The position numbers were made by a program, and so were the translations under genes. DNA of 16,300 nucleotides from contig SKQI01000137.1 of assembly GCA_007119095.1 (NCBI GenBank), positions 1 to 16,300 on the forward strand, given 5' to 3'. This document shows positions 1 to 5,550 of the stretch, in pieces. The notes beneath the pieces are model-generated. The model saw nothing but the letters and a program-made list of their open reading frames with translations, ran no database searches and had not been told where the DNA came from. The DNA comes from Wenzhouxiangella sp. (GTDB lineage: Bacteria; Pseudomonadota; Gammaproteobacteria; Xanthomonadales; Wenzhouxiangellaceae). How positions within the stretch are numbered: the stretch's first letter is position 1; each line of letters starts with the position of its first letter.

Positions 1-12
1 GCTTTTGCCAGG

Positions 13-951
13 CTACGATGGTGATCCGTCTTGCGGGGGTGGGCCGTAGCGATCCGGGTCTTGTTCCCAAAGGCCCTGGATGTGGGTGTGGTAAAGGCGG
101 GCTTCGGGGAAGGCTGACAGGGACTCGAGCCTGGCCATGGCGGTGAGCGGGTGCAGGTCGCCGTAGATGACCCGGATGCAGTCGAGGAAAAGCTGGCCAA
201 ACATCGGCGTATAGGCAATGGCCGAGCGTTGCTCGGCCAGGCGCAGGCGATGTTCGGCACGGCTGGCCGCATCCAGGTCGCGACCCACGACCAGCTGCAG
301 CCAGGGTGAATCACGGAAACAGACCAGAACATCCAGGCCGGCGCGCTCGGCATAAAGCTGAAACTCTTCGGCCACACAGAACTGGTTGCGGGCTACATCC
401 TTGCGTTCGGCGTGGTCGGAACGCTTCCAGAAGTTAACCTCGTACATCCAGCGCTCCCAGCCGACCGGATCGGCCAGGTTCCAGGTCTCCACGTAAGCCA
501 GACCGCCTGGCTTGAGCACCCGGGCAAACTCGGCCAGGTAAAGGAACAAATCTTCCTTGTCCATGTGACACAACACGGCCACCGAATAGGCCTTGTCGAT
601 GCTGCTGTCGTCAATCATTGACAGGCTGGTGCGTTCAAGCACCTCCAGGCGGACATTGTCGTGCCCGGCCAGGCGTCGGCCGGCTACCCGAATCATGTTC
701 GGCGAAATATCGGCCCCCACATACTGGGCACAGCGCCCGACCAGCTCGCGGCCGATTCTGGCCGCACCGCAGCCCAACTCCAGGATCACGTCATCCGACG
801 ACAATGCCACCGCTTCGGCAATGGCGTTGGCCGCGCGCTGACCGGTGGCCTGGGCAACGGCCTCGCTGCCGCTATTGTCCACCGCCTCAAGTGCGGCCAG
901 GTCATCGGCGGAACGGCGGTCCCAGACCGCCCGGTAACTGGTGTCACTCAT
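13..951 (-). CDS. class I SAM-dependent methyltransferase
   Basis: This 312-residue protein transfers a methyl group from S-adenosylmethionine to an unknown acceptor, presumably in the cytoplasm. Motif I, ILELGCGAARIG, is at about residues 56-67, followed by the acidic strand end VGADIS at 78-83. The post-I region contains VLCHMD, and a typical RVLKPGGLAYVETWN strand lies near 144-158. The fold is that of the Methyltransf_11/25 families. The C-terminal 150 residues are Trp- and Arg-rich and match no substrate domain I can name. I chose the ATG at 951 because the longer reading frame (to 1065) would run upstream through the promoter region shared with the next gene and has an Arg/Cys-rich N-terminus unlike the family. 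The gene is divergent from a second methyltransferase. The substrate cannot be read from the sequence. Confidence 0.85.
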   Translation of the reverse strand: MSDTSYRAVWDRRSADDLAALEAVDNSGSEAVAQATGQRAANAIAEAVALSSDDVILELGCGAARIGRELVGRCAQYVGADISPNMIRVAGRRLAGHDNVRLEVLERTSLSMIDDSSIDKAYSVAVLCHMDKEDLFLYLAEFARVLKPGGLAYVETWNLADPVGWERWMYEVNFWKRSDHAERKDVARNQFCVAEEFQLYAERAGLDVLVCFRDSPWLQLVVGRDLDAASRAEHRLRLAEQRSAIAYTPMFGQLFLDCIRVIYGDLHPLTAMARLESLSAFPEARLYHTHIQGLWEQDPDRYGPPPQDGSPS

Positions 952-1026
952 GGCTTCAAGATACTCGTTGGATGGCAGGCGCTCGGTTGCAAACGGCAGG
1001 TTACATAGTGGCAAGTAAAGCCGAGC

Positions 1027-1032
1027 AGTATA
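1027..1032 (-). promoter_or_regulatory. possible -10 element for the left methyltransferase
   Basis: The minus strand reads TATACT here, 5 of 6 matches to the sigma-70 -10 consensus, and would give a leader of about 70 nt. No convincing -35 hexamer lies 16-18 nt upstream, so this is tentative. Confidence 0.3.
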
Positions 1033-1067
1033 GCCTGACCAGCGACAGCCGCGCGCCCGGCGCACCG

Positions 1068-1073
1068 TATAAT
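1068..1073 (+). promoter_or_regulatory. -10 element TATAAT for the right methyltransferase
   Basis: A perfect TATAAT hexamer sits 35 nt upstream of the GTG at 1109. The -35 region is poor. If real, transcription starts near 1080. That rules out the TTG at 1073 as the start codon of the downstream gene and favours the GTG at 1109. Confidence 0.5.
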
Positions 1074-1108
1074 TGACGGCCCTTCGTCTTAACTACAGCA
1101 AACCTGCC

Positions 1109-2266
1109 GTGTCCCTGACCATTACCCGATTCGAGGCGAGCACAACGCCGATCTGCGAATTCAAGCTCGATGATGACATCCTGTTCGACCTTGATGCCGA
1201 GCTGATTGTTGATTTACCGGACGGTGCCCGGCGGCAGTATTTTCTGCGTCAGGCCGGCCTTGATATCTCCTGGCTGCCGCGCGGACACTATCGACTGGAG
1301 TGCGCCCAGGCCAGTGACTGGGCATCAGGGGCACGCGTTGAACTGATTCTGCGCGACCAGGCCAACAGCACGGCAAGAGAACGCGCACGGGCGAAAACCA
1401 CCCTCGAGCACGGACCCGACTGGAACGGCGGCTGGCGCCTTGCCAGCGGTCCGGACACAACGCCAATCAGTGATCTGAGCTGGGCAAGAAAGGACAGCAA
1501 TTGGTTCTTTCGCCACTTTGACCACGCCGCCCGCACCATCATCCATTTGTTTTTTCGTGAAGATGAGCGCCTGCGTGGTCGCGTGCTGGACGTGGGTTGC
1601 GGTGACGGCATCACCGATCTGGGGATCGCCTTGAGAATGCAGCCCGAAATACTGATCGGGGTCGACCCTTTCCGGGGCTACGAACGGCTGCCGGACATCT
1701 GCCGGGAGCATCAGCTGCCCGAAGCCCTGATTCGGCCGCCGAACCTGCGTTTTCGTCCCGATGATGCCAACCAGCTCGACTTCCCTGACAACAGCTTCGA
1801 TGCCGTCCTGTCCTGGGGCTCACTGGAGCACATCGCCGGCGGCTACGATCGCGCCCTGGCAGAAATTCATCGGGTGTTGCGCCCCGGCGGCCTGTTCTTT
1901 GCCCACCCGGGACTGTTCTACGGCAGTGTCGGCAATCACCTGGGCGAATTCTTCGAGGACCCCTGGATTCACCTGAAGCTGGACGAAACGGAACTGCGCC
2001 AGCGTGTGCTCGCCGGAAAGCCGCGCTACATGGATCGGGCCGGTGAGGAGTCCAGCCCGGACCAATACTGGCAGTGGTACAAGGAGCTGAACCCGATTAC
2101 GGTCGATGGCTTCGAGCAGGAACTGCGCGAACTGGGTTTTGAACCGCGGCGCTTTGCGCTGCGAACCGACCCGGTGGTTGACTACAGCCCCGAACTCCAA
2201 GGCTACAGCATGGCCACGCTAGGCCTGGCCGAACTGTACGTCGTGTGCGAAAAGTTGAGCGATTGA
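1109..2266 (+). CDS. SAM-dependent methyltransferase with beta-rich N-terminal domain
   Basis: This 385-residue enzyme has a class I methyltransferase domain at about residues 155-270: motif I VLDVGCGDGITDLG (159-172), the adenosine-binding strand LIGVDPF (182-188), DANQLDFPDNSFDAVLSWGSLEH, and RVLRPGGLFFAHPG. The first 85 residues are predicted beta-rich and end with a PRGHYRLECAQ strand. This resembles the immunoglobulin-like carbohydrate-binding module of the Wzt C-terminal type, so a glycan or glycolipid substrate is possible; that is inference. Such domains occur with methyltransferases in O-antigen and polysaccharide loci, but no such locus is visible here. The frame stays open to a TTG at 1073, which overlaps a TATAAT box, so I prefer the GTG at 1109, although no strong Shine-Dalgarno precedes it. 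The stop lies 10 nt from the stop of the convergent gene. Confidence 0.82.
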   Translation: MSLTITRFEASTTPICEFKLDDDILFDLDAELIVDLPDGARRQYFLRQAGLDISWLPRGHYRLECAQASDWASGARVELILRDQANSTARERARAKTTLEHGPDWNGGWRLASGPDTTPISDLSWARKDSNWFFRHFDHAARTIIHLFFREDERLRGRVLDVGCGDGITDLGIALRMQPEILIGVDPFRGYERLPDICREHQLPEALIRPPNLRFRPDDANQLDFPDNSFDAVLSWGSLEHIAGGYDRALAEIHRVLRPGGLFFAHPGLFYGSVGNHLGEFFEDPWIHLKLDETELRQRVLAGKPRYMDRAGEESSPDQYWQWYKELNPITVDGFEQELRELGFEPRRFALRTDPVVDYSPELQGYSMATLGLAELYVVCEKLSD

Positions 2267-2276
2267 CCCGCGAAAA

Positions 2277-2849
2277 TCAGTAGTAGCGTCGGCGTCTGCG
2301 CATGATTGCGCGCATCCGGCGACGGCGCTCGTCTTCGGCGTCAGGCGGATTGTCGTCGTCGGCAGCGGGCTCCATATCCTGCCCATCGTCCTGATTCATC
2401 TCCGCAGGCGCCGCAGATGCGGCTGCGACCGGCGGGCTGGCAGTTTGTTCGGGGGCTTCGACAGGCGTTGCAGACGAGACAGAACCCGTTTGATCCTGGA
2501 AATCTTCAGCAACCGCAGCGACAGGTTGCGCGGGCGCTGCGGGATCATCCTCAGGCTCAGCAGACTCTTCCTCAGCAGGTGGCTCAACGGGATCTGGCTG
2601 ATGCAGCAAAGACTGTCCATCGACCAGCACATCAAGCACCTCGGAAACTCCTCGCACCTCGGCATAGGCCTCCAGCACCGCGGCGCTGTCGAGCAGCTCG
2701 CCCTCGGCAGCCAGCTCAAGGCAAGGACCGTCTGCGTCAACCAGCTTTTGCGAGCGAAACTCCAGGCCGCAGCGACCGAGGGCCGCAACACAGGAAGCAA
2801 GGACGCCGGAACGGCGCCGCAGCTTCAAGCTAATCAAGATGTCCGACAA
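2277..2849 (-). CDS. ACT-like domain protein with acidic linker and Arg-rich tail
   Basis: A 190-residue protein with no function I recognise. Residues 1-83 look like one small alpha/beta domain: strand ISLKLRRRSG, helix VLASCVAALGRCG, strand LEFRSQKLV, a second helix and strand SEVLDVLVDG. The order resembles an ACT regulatory domain or an IlvM/IlvH-like small subunit. Residues 84-172 are low-complexity, rich in Pro, Ala, Glu and Asp and probably disordered. The last 16 residues form an arginine-rich tail (RRRRMRAIMRRRRRYY). The TTG start at 2849 is chosen because AGGAGG (2859-2864, minus) lies 9 nt upstream; the longer frame would begin inside that ribosome binding site. No membrane segment or signal peptide is visible. 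It stands alone, divergent from queD, so context does not reveal its role. A nucleic-acid or ribosome contact by the tail is possible but unproven. Confidence 0.75.
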   Translation of the reverse strand: MSDILISLKLRRRSGVLASCVAALGRCGLEFRSQKLVDADGPCLELAAEGELLDSAAVLEAYAEVRGVSEVLDVLVDGQSLLHQPDPVEPPAEEESAEPEDDPAAPAQPVAAVAEDFQDQTGSVSSATPVEAPEQTASPPVAAASAAPAEMNQDDGQDMEPAADDDNPPDAEDERRRRMRAIMRRRRRYY

Positions 2850-2858
2850 CTGACTCTC

Positions 2859-2864
2859 CCTCCT
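2859..2864 (-). promoter_or_regulatory. strong ribosome binding site deciding a TTG start
   Basis: AGGAGG on the minus strand lies 9 nt before the TTG at 2849. It fixes the start of the ACT-like gene; the alternative TTG at 2867 lies upstream of it. Confidence 0.75.
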
Positions 2865-2897
2865 CAACCCTTTGCCGCAGCCATTGAGGCCGGGCCA

Positions 2898-2918
2898 GCA
2901 GAAACCCTCGGGTTCTGC
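2898..2918 (-). promoter_or_regulatory. leader hairpin of the ACT-like gene
   Basis: GCAGAA and TTCTGC arms enclose CCC/GGG with a two-base centre and one bulged A, giving up to 9 pairs. If transcription starts near 2925 from the TACAAT at 2932-2937, this hairpin forms at the very 5' end of the leader. It could stabilise the mRNA or be regulatory. No known riboswitch is recognised. Confidence 0.4.
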
Positions 2919-2931
2919 GTGTTAGCCGATG

Positions 2932-2937
2932 ATTGTA
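2932..2937 (-). promoter_or_regulatory. -10 element TACAAT for the ACT-like gene
   Basis: TACAAT on the minus strand matches the sigma-70 -10 consensus at 5 of 6 positions and would give a leader of about 76 nt. No good -35 is seen at standard spacing. Confidence 0.4.
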
Positions 2938-2987
2938 GCAGTTTAGCAGTACCGTCGACCAACACCTTCAAAAGCATTAGCAAGCGC

Positions 2988-2993
2988 TACAAT
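2988..2993 (+). promoter_or_regulatory. -10 element TACAAT just before queD
   Basis: TACAAT ends only 6 nt before the queD ATG at 3000, and no Shine-Dalgarno lies between. Transcription would then start at or within a base or two of the ATG, giving a leaderless mRNA. A weak TTCAAA lies at 2967-2972, a 15-nt spacer. Confidence 0.45.
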
Positions 2994-2999
2994 GCGCCC

Positions 3000-3374
3000 A
3001 TGGATTTATTCAAAGTATTCCAGATCGAGGCCGCGCACTTCCTGCCGAACGTACCGGAAGACCACAAGTGTCGACGCATCCACGGCCACTCCTTTCGAAT
3101 TGAAATACATGTCACCGGCCCGGTCGGCGAAACTTCAGGCTGGGTGATGGACTTTGGCGACCTGAAGAAAGCCTTTGAGCCGCTTTACCGACAGCTCGAC
3201 CATCATTTCCTGAATGAAATCCCCGGCCTTGAGAACCCAACCAGCGAAAACCTGGCGCGCTGGATCTGGCAGCGCCTGAAACCCGACCTGCCCGGATTGT
3301 CGAAAATCGTCATCCAGGAAACCTGCACCTCGGGCTGCATCTATCGCGGCGAAGACGAAGCCGACCAACCTTGA
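3000..3374 (+). CDS. queD: 6-carboxy-5,6,7,8-tetrahydropterin synthase QueD
   Basis: QueD converts 7,8-dihydroneopterin triphosphate to 6-carboxytetrahydropterin, the first committed step towards preQ0 and the queuosine tRNA modification, in the cytoplasm. The 124-residue length fits E. coli QueD (about 121). The zinc ligands are H13 (in EAAH) and H28 and H30 (in RIHGHSF). Catalytic C24 precedes them in HKCRRIHGH, the LDHH pair is at 67-69, and E107 is in the conserved ETCTSGCIYRGE segment. LNEIPGLENPTSENLARWIW is nearly identical to E. coli. The ATG at 3000 aligns with family N-termini, although the frame is open far upstream. No other queuosine gene is nearby. A PTPS-type biopterin enzyme is the alternative, but the HKC spacing and C-terminus favour QueD. 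Confidence 0.95.
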   Translation: MDLFKVFQIEAAHFLPNVPEDHKCRRIHGHSFRIEIHVTGPVGETSGWVMDFGDLKKAFEPLYRQLDHHFLNEIPGLENPTSENLARWIWQRLKPDLPGLSKIVIQETCTSGCIYRGEDEADQP

Positions 3375-3420
3375 AAGTTCCGAAAGGCTTGTCACAGCGA
3401 CGCGGAAGCTTGAGAACATT

Positions 3421-3487
3421 GGAACCACCGAAAGCACCGAAGTTGTTTTGAAGCCAATTCGGTGTTTTCGGTGTCTTCGGTGGTTCC
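3421..3487. repeat. hairpin made of 9-bp CACCGAA/TTCGGTG repeats
   Basis: The left arm (3421-3441) and right arm (3467-3487) are 21-nt inverted repeats differing at two positions, around a 25-nt loop. The arms are themselves tandem: CACCGAA recurs 9 nt apart at 3426 and 3435, and TTCGGTG at 3458, 3467 and 3476. Similar units recur as dispersed intergenic elements in many G+C-rich bacteria; that is general knowledge, not tested here. The element lies between the convergent queD and symporter genes. A T-rich stretch at 3494-3508 follows on the plus strand, so it may also end queD transcription. Imperfect direct repeats flank it at 3386-3400 and 3511-3524. Nothing else is recognised in 3375-3548. 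Confidence 0.75.
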
Positions 3488-3548
3488 GCATCCTTTTGCT
3501 TTTTTGTTCAGGCTTCCACAGCGAATTCTGAATCGAGCGGGCGCAGAT

Positions 3549-4718
3549 TCAGCCGGCTTGTTGTTTGACGGGTTCGGGGCCGGCGGCCTGGTCGACCAGC
3601 ACGGCAATGGCGCCGTCGCCGGTCACGTTGCAAGCGGTACCAAAGCTGTCCTGGGCCATGTAGAGCGCAATCATCAGGGCGATGGCCGACTCACCGAAGC
3701 CCAGCATCGAGGTCAATAGAGCCACAGCCGACATGACCGCACCACCCGGCACGCCGGGTGCCGCCAGCATGACCAGTCCAAGCATGAAGATGAAGGGCAG
3801 CATCCCCAGCAGCGAAGGCACGGCCAGCGCATCGTGGAGCACCATCACGGCGACAGCGCAGGCCACGATGGTGATGGTGGAGCCGGCCAAATGGGTTGTC
3901 GCACACAGCGGCACGGTGAAGGCGGAAACATCTTCGCGCACGTCATTGTTGCGAACCGACTGCAGGGTCACCGGAATGGTCGCGGCACTCGACATCGTAC
4001 CCAGTGCCGTGAAATAGGCAGGCAGCATGTTGCGCACCAATGCCAATGGCGAAGCCCCGGCGCGCAGACCGGCGATCACGAACAGGGCGCTGATCCAGAT
4101 CCAGTGCAGACTGATCGACAGCACCAGAATGACGCCAAAGGTCTTTAGCGTTTCAAAGACGGTACCGGCCGCGGCCAGCTCGGCAAACACGCCGGCAATG
4201 TAGAAAGGCAGCAGCGGAATGATGATGACCACCAGCAGCTTTTCAATCACGTCTCGACCCTGATCGAACACCGTCTTGAGGGAGTCGGCATTGGTGGCGG
4301 CGATCCCCAGGCCGAATATGAAGGCCGCTGTCAGCGCGCTCATGATTCCCATCAGCGGCGGGATTTCCAGAACCAGCAGGGGTTCCGGCACGTCTCCGGC
4401 TGCAGCGTTTACGGCGCTGCCGTCAGCCGACAGCAACGGCACGATGGCGGCGGCCACCAGAAAGGCGAGGATGCCGGCCAGAATGGTCGAGGTGTAGGCG
4501 GTTGCCAGGGTGCGGCCCAGCATGCGCCCGGAATTGCGTGGCAAGCCGGCGATACCGCTGGTAATGAAGAACAGAATCAGCAACGGAATGGTGAAGAACA
4601 GCAGCTGACCGAAAAGGCCCTTGAAAGTAAGCAACAGCGAGATCAACAGGTCGGGAGCGAACAGCCCCAGCAATATCCCGCCGACGATGCCGGCCAGCAA
4701 TTTCAAAATCAGTTTCAT
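3549..4718 (-). CDS. SDF/DAACS-family amino acid or dicarboxylate:cation symporter, divergent
   Basis: A 389-residue inner-membrane secondary transporter of the glutamate transporter fold (GltP/DctA/SstT, Pfam SDF). Hairpin HP1 carries the SSAAT motif at 243-247 (TMSSAATIPVTLQ). HP2 is visible as APGVPGGAVMSAV (320-332), and TM8 ends in NVTGD (364-368). Eight or so hydrophobic segments are evident. Aligned by eye to archaeal GltPh, the TM7 NMDGT motif is replaced by HLAGS (276-280), D390 by Tyr and the acid-binding R397 by Gly (360), while D394, T398, N401 and D405 equivalents remain. This suggests a neutral substrate and altered sodium coupling, which is inference. The ATG at 4718 places the hydrophobic MKLILKLLAG first, as in the family; an upstream GTG at 4748 is less likely. 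It follows the metallopeptidase gene by 67 nt on the same strand. Confidence 0.88.
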   Translation of the reverse strand: MKLILKLLAGIVGGILLGLFAPDLLISLLLTFKGLFGQLLFFTIPLLILFFITSGIAGLPRNSGRMLGRTLATAYTSTILAGILAFLVAAAIVPLLSADGSAVNAAAGDVPEPLLVLEIPPLMGIMSALTAAFIFGLGIAATNADSLKTVFDQGRDVIEKLLVVIIIPLLPFYIAGVFAELAAAGTVFETLKTFGVILVLSISLHWIWISALFVIAGLRAGASPLALVRNMLPAYFTALGTMSSAATIPVTLQSVRNNDVREDVSAFTVPLCATTHLAGSTITIVACAVAVMVLHDALAVPSLLGMLPFIFMLGLVMLAAPGVPGGAVMSAVALLTSMLGFGESAIALMIALYMAQDSFGTACNVTGDGAIAVLVDQAAGPEPVKQQAG

Positions 4719-4785
4719 CGTGCACCAGGAAACGGTTGACGTCGCCACCCAGTCTAACCGTTATCGCTCGGCAAGCGCTTGTCGC

Positions 4786-5484
4786 TTACCCGCCTACCCA
4801 GGCCGGCATCGCCAGCCAGGCTGCCTTCAGTTCCGTCATCGCCTGACGGTAATCCGGCGCCACCTCCGCCACTCGGCCCCAAAACGCCGGTGAATGGTTC
4901 AGGTGTTCGGTATGGACCAGTTCATGCAGCAGAACGTAGTCGCAGGCCTCGGGACTCAGGAACAACAGGCGGGCATTCAGTGACAGGTTGGCCCGGGATG
5001 AGCAGCTGCCCCAACGTGTCTTCTGGTTGCGAATGGTGATACGACCATGACGGAAGCCATGCCGATCGGCCAGGGTCCGGACCCTGGGAACCAGGTGCTG
5101 ACGAGCGCGTGTTTTCAGCCAATTCCTCAGCAATCCGGCGACGGAGTTACCCGGTACCGACGTCGGCGCACTGATCTGCAGCGTGCCGGCAATCTCGGTC
5201 AGCCTCGGCATCTCGCCATCTGGCGTCTGATACTGTACAGCCCAGGTTTCAGCCACAGCAGGCAACTCGATCCGTGACGGCGTCAACCCAGCCAGCTCAG
5301 CAGGCGGGCGGGCGCGGGCCAGCCGTTGGCGCGCTTGCTCAATCCAGCCGCGACGTTCAGCGACCAGCGCGGGCACCCGGCTGCGATCGAAGCCGCGCGG
5401 CACGGTCACAACCAGGCTGCCGTCCGACTCCAGGCGCAGACGGACGTAGCGCGCTCGCGGATGAAATCGAATACGGAAAGTCAT
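4786..5484 (-). CDS. YgjP-like zinc metallopeptidase (DUF45/WLM type)
   Basis: This 232-residue protein belongs to the YgjP/M48-related metallopeptidase family. The zinc motif HELVH is at 187-191 and the downstream NHSPAFW supplies the probable third ligand, H197. The family hallmark RNQKTRWGSCSSRANLSLN (152-170) and LLFLSPEACDYVLLHELVH are complete. The N-terminal third has the usual beta-rich FHPRARYVRLRLESDGSLVVTVPR segment. No signal peptide or membrane segment is visible, so it is probably cytoplasmic. Physiological substrates of the family are largely undefined, and gene neighbours do not settle the question. It is divergent from yheS across 66 nt and is followed by the symporter, perhaps in one transcript. 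The ATG at 5484 has no clear Shine-Dalgarno but fits homologues. Confidence 0.92.
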   Translation of the reverse strand: MTFRIRFHPRARYVRLRLESDGSLVVTVPRGFDRSRVPALVAERRGWIEQARQRLARARPPAELAGLTPSRIELPAVAETWAVQYQTPDGEMPRLTEIAGTLQISAPTSVPGNSVAGLLRNWLKTRARQHLVPRVRTLADRHGFRHGRITIRNQKTRWGSCSSRANLSLNARLLFLSPEACDYVLLHELVHTEHLNHSPAFWGRVAEVAPDYRQAMTELKAAWLAMPAWVGG

Positions 5485-5550
5485 GCAGGCTGATAAGCGC
5501 AGTCGCGAGGTAATCCGCGATAATACCCGATCATCCCAGCCGTTCTATTC

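Noticed and set aside
2445..2999. Long N-terminal extension of queD in frame
   Set aside because: The frame is open to 2445, but it runs antisense through the ACT-like gene, has no family similarity, and QueD starts naturally at the ATG at 3000.
4772..4781. CAAGCGCTTG palindrome between metallopeptidase and symporter
   Set aside because: A perfect 10-bp palindrome, but it has no loop for a hairpin, no T-run and no recognised regulator; it may be chance.
5519..5524. GATAAT as -10 of yheS
   Set aside because: The hexamer is good, but no -35 is seen at 16-18 nt, and both divergent genes could use this 66-nt region in ways I cannot separate.
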